A stretch of 16,256 bases of DNA from Pseudomonadota bacterium (GTDB taxonomy: Bacteria; Pseudomonadota; Alphaproteobacteria; Sphingomonadales; Sphingomonadaceae). Under the pieces are notes generated by a model. That model was given only the letters and a program-made list of their open reading frames with translations. It ran no database searches and was not told where the DNA came from. A program made the position numbers and the translations under genes. The stretch spans positions 1-16,256 of the forward strand of contig JAKOWQ010000205.1 in the NCBI GenBank assembly GCA_029781465.1, given 5' to 3'. Positions 1-6,458 of the stretch are shown here, in pieces (position 1 is the first letter of the stretch; every line of letters begins with the position of its first letter).

Positions 1-1
1 C

Positions 2-331
2 TCCCCCCGCCGCGTGGGCGCTGGCAGCGGCGATGTTTTCGGGCGCCGCGTCGATCCCGGTTACCGCCGCACCAAGGCGGGCGAGCGGCTCGCACAGCAG
101 CCCCGCCCCGCAGCCGACATCGAGCGCGCGCCTGCCCGCGAGCGGCCGCACACCGCGCGAATCGCCCTGCCAATGCGCGTCGATCGCGGCGCGGATGAAG
201 CCCAGCCGGACCGGCCCCAGCCGGTGCAGCATCGCCGATGACCCCTTGGGGTCCCACCAATCCGCCGCCAGCGCGCCGAAATGCGCGGCTTCTTCGGGCC
301 GGATGGTCGTGCTTGTGGTTGCATTACCCAT
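2..331 (-). CDS. ubiG: Ubiquinone biosynthesis O-methyltransferase (5' part only)
   Basis: SAM-dependent methyltransferase that carries out both O-methylation steps of ubiquinone synthesis, at the cytoplasmic face of the membrane. Only the first 110 codons lie in the window; the rest is beyond the left edge. Translation from the ATG at 331 begins MGNATTSTTIRPEEAAHFGA and continues through DWWDPKGSSAMLHRLGPVR, a conserved UbiG N-terminal segment. It then reaches the SAM-binding motif I, LDVGCGAGLLCEPLARLGA, followed by VTGIDAAPENI. This arrangement is typical of alphaproteobacterial UbiG, so the family call is firm even though the C-terminus is unseen. The gene is divergent from lysC, with 76 bases between the two start codons. 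No frameshift or stop is seen in the visible part. Confidence 0.93.
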   Translation of the reverse strand, partial: MGNATTSTTIRPEEAAHFGALAADWWDPKGSSAMLHRLGPVRLGFIRAAIDAHWQGDSRGVRPLAGRRALDVGCGAGLLCEPLARLGAAVTGIDAAPENIAAASAHAAGG

Positions 332-407
332 TCCCCATCCCTAACAGGGCGCCCGCCGCAGGGCGAGGGGCTGTGCGGGAAAGATTGTTGCGAAAGGTGC
401 GTCTGGC

Positions 408-1688
408 GTGGCCCGCATCGTGATGAAATTCGGCGGCACCTCGATGGCCGGGTCGGAGCGGATCCGCCGGGTCGCCAACATCGTGCGCCGCCAGCAAGCC
501 GCCGGGCACGAGGTGGCGGTGGTGGTTTCGGCCATGGCCGGCGAAACCGACCGCCTGGTGAACTTCTGCCGCGAAGCCAATCCGCTTTACGATCCCGCCG
601 AATACGACGTGGTGGTGGCAAGCGGAGAGCAGGTCACCTCGGGCCTTCTGGCGATGACGCTGCAGGCGCTGGGGTGCAAGGCGCGTTCGTGGCTGGGCTG
701 GCAGTTGCCGGTGCACACCGACGATGCCCACGCCAAGGCCCGGATCGAGGGGATCGATTCAGGCGCACTGCTCGCGTCGATGGCCGCCGGAGAGATTGCC
801 GTGATCCCGGGGTTCCAGGGCCTTTCGTCGCAGGGCCGCGTAACCACGCTGGGTCGCGGCGGGTCCGACACCTCGGCCGTGGCCGTGGCCGCCGCGATCG
901 GTGCCGACCGGTGCGATATTTATACCGATGTCGATGGGGTCTACACCACCGACCCGAGGATCGTCGCCAAGGCCCGCAAGCTGAAATACGTTACCTACGA
1001 GGAAATGCTCGAGCTCGCCTCGGTCGGCTCCAAGGTGCTGCAAACCCGCTCGGTCAGCCTGGCGATGAAGGAAGGGGTGCGCGTTCAGGTGCTCTCGAGC
1101 TTCATCGACGATGATGCCCCCGCCGCCGACACCATTCCCGGGACCATGATCGTTTCGGACGAAGAACTTGCCAGGATTCAAGAAGGACTGGATATGGAAC
1201 GCCAGCTGATCACCGGCATCGCCGCCGACAAGAACGAAGCCAAGATCATCCTTACCCGTGTGCCCGACCGGCCCGGCGCGGTGGCGACAATCTTCGGCCC
1301 GCTGGCCGCCGCCAATATCAACGTCGACATGATCATCCAGAACGTCGGGCGCGACAAGGGCGAGACCGACGTGACCTTCACCGTGCCCGGCGCCGACCTG
1401 CCGCGCGTGCAGGCGCTGCTCGAAGCCCAGAAGGAAGCGATCGGCTACAACCGGATCATCACCGACGGCAAGGTCGCCAAGGTTTCGGTGGTGGGCGTGG
1501 GCATGCGCAGCCACGCAGGCGTTGCCAGCACCATGTTCCGCTGCCTTGCCGATCGCGGAATCAACATTCAGGCGATTTCGACCAGCGAGATCAAGATCTC
1601 GGTCCTGATCGACGAGGACGAGACCGAGCTGGCCGTGCGCGTACTGCACAGCGCCTATGGCATGGACGCTGCGGACGAGGCCGCCTGA
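408..1688 (+). CDS. lysC: Aspartate kinase, monofunctional, with tandem ACT domains
   Basis: Phosphorylates L-aspartate with ATP, the first committed step to lysine, threonine, methionine and diaminopimelate for cell wall. The 426-residue length fits monofunctional aspartokinases. The kinase domain (about 1-250) shows KFGGTS at residues 7-12, GRGGSDTSA at 149-157 and TDVDGVYTTDPR at 173-184. Two ACT regulatory domains follow, about 275-345 (LTRVPDRPGAVATIF) and 355-426 (VVGVGMRSHAGVASTMFRCL, then STSEIKISVLI), which are expected to bind lysine and/or threonine for feedback inhibition. The start is a GTG at 408, chosen because it begins directly at the conserved ARIVMKFGGTS core and has a GAAAGG-like ribosome site upstream. 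An internal start at 1194 probably makes a beta subunit (separate entry). It stands alone; the next gene downstream is on the other strand. Confidence 0.96.
   Translation: MARIVMKFGGTSMAGSERIRRVANIVRRQQAAGHEVAVVVSAMAGETDRLVNFCREANPLYDPAEYDVVVASGEQVTSGLLAMTLQALGCKARSWLGWQLPVHTDDAHAKARIEGIDSGALLASMAAGEIAVIPGFQGLSSQGRVTTLGRGGSDTSAVAVAAAIGADRCDIYTDVDGVYTTDPRIVAKARKLKYVTYEEMLELASVGSKVLQTRSVSLAMKEGVRVQVLSSFIDDDAPAADTIPGTMIVSDEELARIQEGLDMERQLITGIAADKNEAKIILTRVPDRPGAVATIFGPLAAANINVDMIIQNVGRDKGETDVTFTVPGADLPRVQALLEAQKEAIGYNRIITDGKVAKVSVVGVGMRSHAGVASTMFRCLADRGINIQAISTSEIKISVLIDEDETELAVRVLHSAYGMDAADEAA
1181..1688 (+). other. Internal start for a likely aspartokinase beta subunit
   Basis: An AGAAGGA ribosome-binding sequence at 1181-1187 sits 6 bases before an in-frame ATG at 1194, codon 263 of lysC. 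Translation from here would give a 164-residue protein, beginning MERQLITGIAADKNEAKI, that contains both ACT domains and no kinase domain. In Corynebacterium and Bacillus aspartokinases of the alpha2-beta2 type, the beta subunit starts at the same place relative to the domains, just before the ITG/VTG-A-D-K-EAK stretch. The site and its spacing are seen directly; use of the start is inferred. Confidence 0.7.
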
Positions 1689-1697
1689 GCGGCAACC

Positions 1698-2066
1698 TTA
1701 GTCCGCTTCTTCCATCCGTTCGTCGTAGGCGATCTGCGCCGCACGGATGCTGCCCATATTCGCTTCGGCCCAGCGCAGCAGCGGGCCGACATTGGCGCTC
1801 AGGCACTCACCCAGCCCGCTCAGCGCATATTCCACCGTTACCGGCACGGTGGCGAACACGCTCCGGGTGATCAGGCCATCGCGCTCCAGCCGCTTGAGCA
1901 CCTGGCTCAACACCTTCTGCGACAGCCCCGGAATATCCCGGCGCAGCGCGTTGAACCGCACCGAGCCGCGCTCAAGCCGGTGCAGCACCAGCAGTGCCCA
2001 TTTATCACCGACGTGATCGAGTACGGAGCGCGCCGGGCAATCGGCGTTGTAGACGTCATAACCCAT
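1698..2066 (-). CDS. HxlR-family winged-helix transcriptional regulator, possible thiol sensor
   Basis: A 122-residue HxlR (DUF24) DNA-binding protein. The core is VLDHVGDKWALLVLHRL (about 15-31), RFNALRRDIPGLSQKVLSQ (about 37-54) and LKRLERDGLI, followed by a winged turn (TVPVTVEYALSGLG), all standard for this family. Cys10 in NADCPARSVL lies where redox-sensing family members such as YodB and HypR carry their reactive cysteine; a second cysteine is at 88. The start at 2066 is preferred over longer in-frame options because AAGGA lies 7 bases upstream and MGYDVYNADCP is a typical N-terminus. It is divergent from the flavodoxin-fold gene at 2204, with a candidate operator between them, so it probably represses that gene and itself. 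The inducer is unknown; quinones or electrophiles are a guess from family precedent. Confidence 0.9.
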   Translation of the reverse strand: MGYDVYNADCPARSVLDHVGDKWALLVLHRLERGSVRFNALRRDIPGLSQKVLSQVLKRLERDGLITRSVFATVPVTVEYALSGLGECLSANVGPLLRWAEANMGSIRAAQIAYDERMEEAD

Positions 2067-2148
2067 CGCCTGTTCCTTGCCGGCGGTTTCCATGCGGAAA
2101 CCATGTGTCGGGCAAGTGCCCTCTTTACCGGTCCCCAATAGCACCTAT

Positions 2149-2181
2149 GTAGCGATTCGTCATCTAGTTACTTTTTGAAAC
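2149..2181. promoter_or_regulatory. Candidate HxlR operator, two overlapping imperfect dyads
   Basis: The region between the divergent regulator and flavodoxin-like gene holds GTAGCGA (2149-2155) and TAGTTAC (2165-2171), which match as inverted arms at 5 of 7 positions. A second dyad, GTTAC-TTTTT-GAAAC (2167-2181), matches at 4 of 5 positions and shares an arm with the first. A poor plus-strand promoter-like pair (TTTACC at 2124, TATGTA at 2146) lies just upstream. The dyads are visible; assigning them to the HxlR protein is inference. Confidence 0.35.
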
Positions 2182-2203
2182 CAAAGGACAGGAAAATACC
2201 GCC

Positions 2204-2758
2204 ATGAACCAGATCATCGTCATTTGTCATTCGGGTTACGGACACACCAAGGCCGTTGCCGAAAAGGTGGCCGAAGGGGCAAATGCCCGGCTGATCGCGA
2301 TTGATGCCAATGGCGATATCGCGGCGGACGAATGGGAGGCGCTCGATGCTGCCGATGCGATCGTCCTGGGAACGCCGACCTACATGGGCGACGCTTCGTG
2401 GCAGTTCAAAAAGTTTGCCGATGCCTCGTCCAAGGCGTGGTTTGAAGGCCGGTGGGCTGACAAGGTGTTCGGCGGCTTCACCAATTCGGCCAGCCCATCG
2501 GGCGACAAGCAGGTGACGCTGATCGCGTTGCAGACCCTGGCCAGCCAGCACGGCGGAATTTGGGTCAGCCTGGGTCTGCCCCCCAGCAATACCAAGGCAG
2601 CCACCCCCGCCGACGTCAACCACCTCGGCGGCTCGGTCGGCCTGATCACGCGCTCGCCTGCCGATGCATCGGTCGAAGAAGTCAGCCCCGGCGACCTTGT
2701 CACCGCGCTGCGCTATGGCGAGCGGATCGCCAGCGTGACCGCGCGCCTGAAGGGATGA
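2204..2758 (+). CDS. Flavodoxin-fold NAD(P)H-dependent oxidoreductase, WrbA/NQO-like
   Basis: A 184-residue flavodoxin-like protein, probably an FMN-binding NAD(P)H:quinone or FMN reductase in the cytoplasm. The N-terminus IIVICHSGYGHTKAVAEKVA contains the FMN phosphate loop (SGYGHTK, 10-16). GTPTYMGDASWQFKKFAD (56-73) and FGGFTNSASPSGDKQ (89-103) correspond to the isoalloxazine-contacting loops of the WrbA and flavodoxin-like families. It is slightly shorter than typical WrbA (about 198 residues) and lacks the exact WrbA sequence in the second loop, so I leave the symbol blank. A purine-rich AGGA lies about 10 bases before the ATG. It is divergent from an HxlR regulator, a pairing often seen where quinones induce their own reductase. 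Convergent with the cupin gene. Confidence 0.85.
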   Translation: MNQIIVICHSGYGHTKAVAEKVAEGANARLIAIDANGDIAADEWEALDAADAIVLGTPTYMGDASWQFKKFADASSKAWFEGRWADKVFGGFTNSASPSGDKQVTLIALQTLASQHGGIWVSLGLPPSNTKAATPADVNHLGGSVGLITRSPADASVEEVSPGDLVTALRYGERIASVTARLKG

Positions 2759-2779
2759 CCGGCGCCATGTAACGGATGC

Positions 2780-2816
2780 GGCAGCCACAAACCGGCACGG
2801 CCGGCAAGCGGCTGCC
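2780..2816. terminator. Inverted repeat between convergent genes, possible terminator
   Basis: A perfect 7-bp inverted repeat, GGCAGCC (2780-2786) and GGCTGCC (2810-2816), encloses an inner CCGGC/GCCGG pairing (2792-2796 and 2800-2804). It lies in the short gap between the ends of the flavodoxin-like gene and the cupin gene. There is no T-tract on either side, so an intrinsic terminator is uncertain. Confidence 0.3.
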
Positions 2817-2832
2817 AGTCCGTTGCAGATCG

Positions 2833-3228
2833 CTATTCGGTCGTCCTCCCGTCCCAGTGCTCATGCGCGGCGCGGGCCTCGGCGCAGGTCTTGTGGACGG
2901 TGCCGTCGATGTGTTCGGGCGGAGAGTAAATCGTGTAGAGCCGCAGCGGTTCGCTTCCCGTCGCCTTGACGTTGTGGCGCGCGCCCGCGGGGACGATGGC
3001 CGCATCATCGGCCTTCACCCTGTTGCAGACCCCATCGATCCATACCTCGCCCTCGCCCGCCTCGAAGCGGAAGAACTGGGTGACGTCATCGTGGACTTCT
3101 TCACCGATCTCCTCCCCCGGCTGGATCGCCATCAGCACCAGCTGCATTTCCTTCGAGGTGTAGACCACGCGGCGAAAGTCACCGTTGTCCAGCGTCGCGC
3201 GTTCGATATTGTCGTTGTAACCTTTCAT
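2833..3228 (-). CDS. Small single-domain cupin protein
   Basis: A 131-residue, single-domain cupin (beta-barrel) of unknown substrate. Cupin motif 1 is degenerate: PGEEIGEEVHDDVTQFFRFE (37-56) carries Glu44, His46 and Gln51 where the classic HxH...E metal ligands would be. Motif 2 is PAGARHNVKATG (80-91) with His85. The tail YSPPEHIDGTVHKT is characteristic of a widespread subgroup of small cupins. A metal site with Glu/His/Gln/His ligands is plausible but not proven. The ATG at 3228 has an excellent ribosome site, AGGAGG, 7 bases upstream. The gene is divergent from the nitronate monooxygenase-like gene and convergent with the flavodoxin-like gene. Its biochemical function cannot be read from the sequence. 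Confidence 0.88.
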   Translation of the reverse strand: MKGYNDNIERATLDNGDFRRVVYTSKEMQLVLMAIQPGEEIGEEVHDDVTQFFRFEAGEGEVWIDGVCNRVKADDAAIVPAGARHNVKATGSEPLRLYTIYSPPEHIDGTVHKTCAEARAAHEHWDGRTTE

Positions 3229-3266
3229 CTGGAACCTCCTGTTCTCAAGATAGGCATTGCCGCTGA

Positions 3267-3313
3267 ATTATCGAGTCGATTGATATTCTGACACTGATCG
3301 TGTTTTTCGATCA
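3267..3313. promoter_or_regulatory. Dyads and a promoter-like element between cupin and NMO-like genes
   Basis: This AT-richer intergenic stretch contains a perfect palindrome ATCGA-G-TCGAT (3270-3280) and a perfect 6-bp inverted repeat TGATCG-N7-CGATCA (3295-3313). On the minus strand, GATAAT (complement of 3267-3272) resembles a -10 element for the cupin gene and overlaps the first palindrome. No regulator gene is adjacent, so the binding protein, if any, is unknown. Confidence 0.3.
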
Positions 3314-3390
3314 CCGAAGCGCCTTGTTCCCGCCGCACTCGCAGCATAATGCGCTTGGCCCTCCCCCAGGTTGATCGCGGACAAGAATTG

Positions 3391-4395
3391 ATGGCCACCT
3401 ATCCCAATACGTTCCGGTTGATGCAGCGCGGCTGCGAATTCCTCGGCACCGAGACCGCCATTTTGTGCGGAGCGATGAGCTGGGTCTCCGAACGCAACCT
3501 GGTCGCCGCAATCAGCAACGCGGGCGGCTTTGGCGTGATCGCCTGCGGAGCGATGACCCCCGAGCTGCTCGATGCCGAAATCGCGGCGACCAGGGCGCTG
3601 ACCGGCAAGCCCTTCGGCGTCAACCTCATCACCATGCACCCGATGCTGTTCGATCTGATCGCGGTCTGCGCCCGGCACAAGGTTGGTCATGTGGTGCTGG
3701 CGGGCGGGATCCCGCCCAAGGGCAGCGTCGAGGCGATCCGCGAATTTGGCGCCAAGGTGCTGGTCTTTGCCCCCACGCTGGCGCTTGCCAAGCGGCTGTT
3801 GCGCAGCGGCGCTGACGCGCTGGTGATCGAAGGCAGCGAGGCGGGCGGGCATATCGGCCCGGTCGCGACCTCGGTGCTGGCGCAGGAGTTTCTGCCCGAA
3901 CTGGCCGAAGAGCATGTGGTTTTCGTGGCCGGAGGGATCGGCCAGGGCGGGATGATCGCCGCCTACCTCGAAATGGGGGCCAGCGGCGTGCAGCTTGGCA
4001 CCCGCTTTGCCTGCGCCAGCGAGAGCATCGCGCATCCCGCGTTCAAGCAGGCGTTTTTCCGTGCCAACGCCCGCGATGCCGAAGCCAGCGTCCAGGTTGA
4101 CCCGCGCCTGCCGGTGATCCCGGTGCGCGCGCTCAAGAACAAGGGCACCGAGCTGTTCAGCCAGCGTCAGCGCGAAGTTGCCGCGCTGCTCGACAGCGGG
4201 AAGATCGAAATGGCCGAAGCCCAGCTCCAGATCGAACAGTTCTGGGCCGGAGCGCTGCGCCGCGCGGTGATCGACGGCGATGTCGAGAACGGCTCGGTGA
4301 TGGCCGGGCAATCGGTGGGGATGGTAACCCGCGAACAACCTGCGGCCGAAATCCTCGCCGAGCTGATGGAAGAGTGCGAGACTGCGCTTTCGTGA
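3391..4395 (+). CDS. Nitronate monooxygenase / FabK-like FMN-dependent TIM-barrel protein
   Basis: A 334-residue flavoprotein of the 2-nitropropane dioxygenase superfamily, which includes nitronate monooxygenases and FabK-type enoyl-ACP reductases. Seen: CGAMSWVSERNLVAAISNAG (26-45) near the flavin, SNAGGFGVI (42-50), the EAGGHIG motif (150-156) with His154 at the position of the catalytic histidine in both enzyme types, GGIGQGG (181-187) and the FMN phosphate segment GVQLGTRF (199-206). The C-terminus, MAGQSVGMVTREQPAAEILA, resembles that of FabK, so the substrate could be an enoyl thioester instead of a nitronate; sequence alone does not decide. I chose the ATG at 3391; an in-frame start at 3349 adds 14 poorly conserved residues, and the ribosome site is weak for both. 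It is divergent from the cupin gene and convergent with amtB. Confidence 0.85.
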   Translation: MATYPNTFRLMQRGCEFLGTETAILCGAMSWVSERNLVAAISNAGGFGVIACGAMTPELLDAEIAATRALTGKPFGVNLITMHPMLFDLIAVCARHKVGHVVLAGGIPPKGSVEAIREFGAKVLVFAPTLALAKRLLRSGADALVIEGSEAGGHIGPVATSVLAQEFLPELAEEHVVFVAGGIGQGGMIAAYLEMGASGVQLGTRFACASESIAHPAFKQAFFRANARDAEASVQVDPRLPVIPVRALKNKGTELFSQRQREVAALLDSGKIEMAEAQLQIEQFWAGALRRAVIDGDVENGSVMAGQSVGMVTREQPAAEILAELMEECETALS

Positions 4396-4402
4396 TCGGA
4401 GC

Positions 4403-4424
4403 GCTCGGGGCATCTGCCCTGAGC
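4403..4424 (+). terminator. GC hairpin just after the NMO-like gene
   Basis: GCTCGGGGC (4403-4411) pairs with GCCCTGAGC (4416-4424) with one G-U wobble, beginning 8 bases after the stop codon. Only two T residues follow, so if it ends transcription it is a weak site. The stronger hairpin at 4485 may serve as a backup. Confidence 0.35.
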
Positions 4425-4477
4425 TTGGCCTGGCCGACATGGCAAACCTGGTCGCGGAAGCGATCAGCGCATCCCAC

Positions 4478-4509
4478 AAAAAAGGGGCCGGAGCGGCTGG
4501 CTCCGGCCC
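4478..4509 (-). terminator. Intrinsic terminator of glnK-amtB
   Basis: A perfect 10-bp stem, GGGCCGGAGC (4485-4494) and GCTCCGGCCC (4500-4509), with a 5-base loop. Read on the minus strand, the stem is followed by a run of six T (complement of A at 4478-4483), the classic Rho-independent form. It lies about 90 bases beyond the amtB stop codon. On the plus strand only TT follows, so it is best oriented for amtB. Confidence 0.85.
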
Positions 4510-4597
4510 TTCGAGTTGACGTTCGCAGGAGGAACGTGTCGAGGCGGGACCGAGGGGGAGGAGAGGAGGAGAACCCCAGCCCCGCCAAGCTTGCAGA

Positions 4598-5944
4598 TCA
4601 GTAGTTGTAGGCGCGCTCCCCGTGCTCGGCGAGGTCGAGACCCTCGCGCTCGGCATCCGGGGCGACCCGAAGGCCGGTGAGCACCTTGGCAACGGTGATC
4701 GAGATCGCGGTTCCCACAGCAGCCCACGCGATCGTGGTGATCACCGCCAGGAACTGGGTCTTGAGCTGATCGGCCATCACCCAGTCCTCGCCCGCCGGGC
4801 CACCCAGCGCCGAGGAATAGACAATGCCGGTACCGATCGCGCCGATCATCCCGCCGATGCCGTGGACGCCGAAAGCATCAAGAGCATCGTCATAGCCCAG
4901 CTTGACCTTGAGCTTGGTCACCGCGAGGTAGCAGATGATCGCGGCAACCGCGCCCAGCACGATCGCGCCGAGCGGGCCCGAGTTGCCCGCAGCGGGCGTC
5001 ACCGCAACCAGACCGGCAACGATGCCCGAGCAGAAGCCGAGAGCGGATGGCTTGTGCCCGGCGATCTTTTCGGCAAGCATCCAGGCCAGCGCGGCGGCGG
5101 CAGTGGCGACGAAGGTGTTCATCATCGCCAGCCCGGCCGAAGCATTGGCTTCAAGCGCCGACCCGGCGTTGAACCCGAACCAGCCCACCCACAGCAGGCC
5201 GGTGCCGATCCCGGTCATGGTCAGCGAGTGCGGAGCCATGATTTCCTTGCCATAGCCGATGCGCTTGCCGAGCATCAGCGCGGCGACCAGCGCGGAAACG
5301 CCCGCGTTGATGTGAACCACGGTGCCGCCGGCGAAATCGAGCGCGCCCATCGCGAAGAACAGGCCGCTGCTCGCCCAGACCATGTGGGCGATCGGGAAGT
5401 AGACGATCGTCAGCCAGATCGCCCCGAACACCATCACGGCGGAAAACTTCATGCGTTCGACCACCGAACCCAGCACCAGCGCCACGGTGATCGCCGCGAA
5501 GGTCATCTGGAAGCAGACGAAGACGTATTCGGGGATCGCCACGCCTTCGGAGAAGGTGGCGGCGGTCGAATCAGCGGTCACGCCCTTGAGGAAGGCCTTG
5601 TCGAAGTTCGAGATGAACTGCTTGATCGTCTCGCCCGAGAAATCGTTGCCGAACGACATCGAATAGCCCCAGCCAACCCAGATCAGCATGGCAAGGCAGG
5701 CCACGGCACCGACCTGGGTCATCACCGAAAGCATGTTCTTGGTTCGCGCCAGACCGCCATAGAACAGCGCCAGGCCGGGCAGGATCATCATCAGGACGAG
5801 CAATGTGGATGTCATCATCCAGGCGGTATCGCCCTTGTCGACGGTGGGCGCGGCGGCCGCGGCGGCCTCCTGCGCGAAAGCGGCGGTCGAGGCGGCGAGC
5901 GACATGCCCACGGCCCCCGCGCCGCAAAGAATCTTGCGGATCAT
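4598..5944 (-). CDS. amtB: Ammonium transporter AmtB
   Basis: Trimeric inner-membrane ammonium channel of the Amt/Rh family. At 448 residues it has a cleavable signal peptide (about 1-24, ending AAFAQ) and then the expected run of about 11 membrane segments. Diagnostic features: WMMTSTLLVLMMILPGLALF starting the first segment, FYGGLARTKN (61-70), the family signature DFAGGTVVHINAG (203-215) with Asp203 and pore His211, and the second pore histidine His361 in FGVHGIGGMIG. The C-terminal cytoplasmic tail (TGLRVAPDAEREGLDLAEHG) is the region to which GlnK docks. The ATG at 5944 has AGGAGGG about 9 bases upstream. It sits 29 bases after glnK in one operon, under the sigma-54 promoter at 6362, and ends at the terminator at 4478-4509. 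Confidence 0.97.
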   Translation of the reverse strand: MIRKILCGAGAVGMSLAASTAAFAQEAAAAAAPTVDKGDTAWMMTSTLLVLMMILPGLALFYGGLARTKNMLSVMTQVGAVACLAMLIWVGWGYSMSFGNDFSGETIKQFISNFDKAFLKGVTADSTAATFSEGVAIPEYVFVCFQMTFAAITVALVLGSVVERMKFSAVMVFGAIWLTIVYFPIAHMVWASSGLFFAMGALDFAGGTVVHINAGVSALVAALMLGKRIGYGKEIMAPHSLTMTGIGTGLLWVGWFGFNAGSALEANASAGLAMMNTFVATAAAALAWMLAEKIAGHKPSALGFCSGIVAGLVAVTPAAGNSGPLGAIVLGAVAAIICYLAVTKLKVKLGYDDALDAFGVHGIGGMIGAIGTGIVYSSALGGPAGEDWVMADQLKTQFLAVITTIAWAAVGTAISITVAKVLTGLRVAPDAEREGLDLAEHGERAYNY

Positions 5945-5973
5945 GGTAGTTTCCCTCCTGTCGGTCCGGTCGC

Positions 5974-6312
5974 TCACAGCGCCGTGTCCCCGGTTTCGCC
6001 GGTGCGGATGCGGGTGGCCGATGCCAGATCGAGCACGAACACCTTGCCATCGCCGATCGCGTCGGTGCTGGCCGATTGCTGGATCGTTTCGACCACCTGC
6101 GGTGCGAGTTCGTCGCTGCACGCGATTTCGAGCTTCACCTTGGGCAGCATGTTGGTGGAATATTCCGCCCCGCGATAGATTTCGGTCTGCCCCTTCTGCC
6201 GCCCAAAGCCCTTGACCTCGGTCACGGTCATACCCGCGATACCGAGTGCGCCGAGTGCATCGCGCACCTCGTCGAGCTTGAAGGGCTTGATGATGGCGAT
6301 GATGAACTTCAT
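5974..6312 (-). CDS. glnK: PII nitrogen-regulatory protein GlnK
   Basis: A 112-residue PII signalling protein that senses 2-oxoglutarate and ATP/ADP and, when nitrogen is ample, plugs the AmtB channel. It starts MKFIIAIIKPFKLDEVRDAL as PII proteins do. The T-loop contains GFGRQKGQTEIYRGAEY, with the uridylylation target Tyr51 in EYSTNMLPKVKLE. The nucleotide-binding segment GDGKVFVLDL and the C-terminal TRIRTGETGDTAL are intact. The ATG at 6312 has AGGGGAC about 8 bases upstream. I call it GlnK and not GlnB because it is directly upstream of amtB and carries its own sigma-54 promoter; GlnB is normally next to glnA. Confidence 0.96.
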   Translation of the reverse strand: MKFIIAIIKPFKLDEVRDALGALGIAGMTVTEVKGFGRQKGQTEIYRGAEYSTNMLPKVKLEIACSDELAPQVVETIQQSASTDAIGDGKVFVLDLASATRIRTGETGDTAL

Positions 6313-6361
6313 GCACCGTCCCCTGCTTGCATACCGGACCCGTCGCCGGCTTCGCACTTGC

Positions 6362-6377
6362 AGCAAGAGATGTGCCA
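6362..6377 (-). promoter_or_regulatory. Sigma-54 (RpoN) promoter of glnK-amtB
   Basis: On the minus strand the sequence reads TGGCAC-ATCTC-TTGCT, matching the -24/-12 consensus TGGCAC-N5-TTGCW at every fixed position (complement of 6362-6377). Transcription would begin near 6351, giving a leader of about 40 bases before the glnK ATG at 6312. Nitrogen-limitation control through NtrC is the usual arrangement for glnK-amtB, although no ntr genes are in the window. Confidence 0.88.
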
Positions 6378-6408
6378 AAATGGAATTTATCGCGTGTTTC
6401 AGGCCTTC

Positions 6409-6439
6409 GTGGCGCAAACACCTTGCGTAGCGGCGCCAC
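6409..6439. promoter_or_regulatory. Inverted repeat upstream of the sigma-54 promoter, possible activator site
   Basis: A perfect 7-bp inverted repeat, GTGGCGC (6409-6415) and GCGCCAC (6433-6439), with a 17-base spacer. It lies roughly 60-90 bases upstream of the predicted glnK transcription start, where an enhancer-binding protein would sit. It does not match the enterobacterial NtrC sequence (GCAC-N-GTGC type), so its role is unproven. Confidence 0.3.
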
Positions 6440-6458
6440 TCCTCCGCCTGAATCCTGC

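Noticed and set aside
332..407. Possible riboswitch or leader element upstream of lysC
   Set aside because: Only 76 bases separate ubiG and lysC starts, too short for a lysine riboswitch, and no peptide leader or strong hairpin-terminator was seen.
759..1649. 296-codon minus-strand open frame opposite lysC
   Set aside because: It is antisense to the kinase and ACT domains of aspartokinase and has no ribosome site or domain.
3268..4692. Long minus-strand open frame opposite the NMO-like gene
   Set aside because: It is antisense to a gene with clear family motifs, is rich in Arg/Ala/His/Gly as expected of a GC-rich shadow frame, and shows no recognisable domain.
4622..6178. 518-codon plus-strand open frame opposite amtB and glnK
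   Set aside because: The opposite strand encodes unmistakable AmtB and GlnK; the product here is His/Gly/Arg-rich with no domain, so it is a by-product of high GC.
4598..6439. Continuous frame that would fuse an upstream peptide to AmtB
   Set aside because: Residues before the MIRKILCGAG start run out of frame through glnK; the AmtB start at 5944 has a strong ribosome site and a signal peptide, so this is not a fusion protein.
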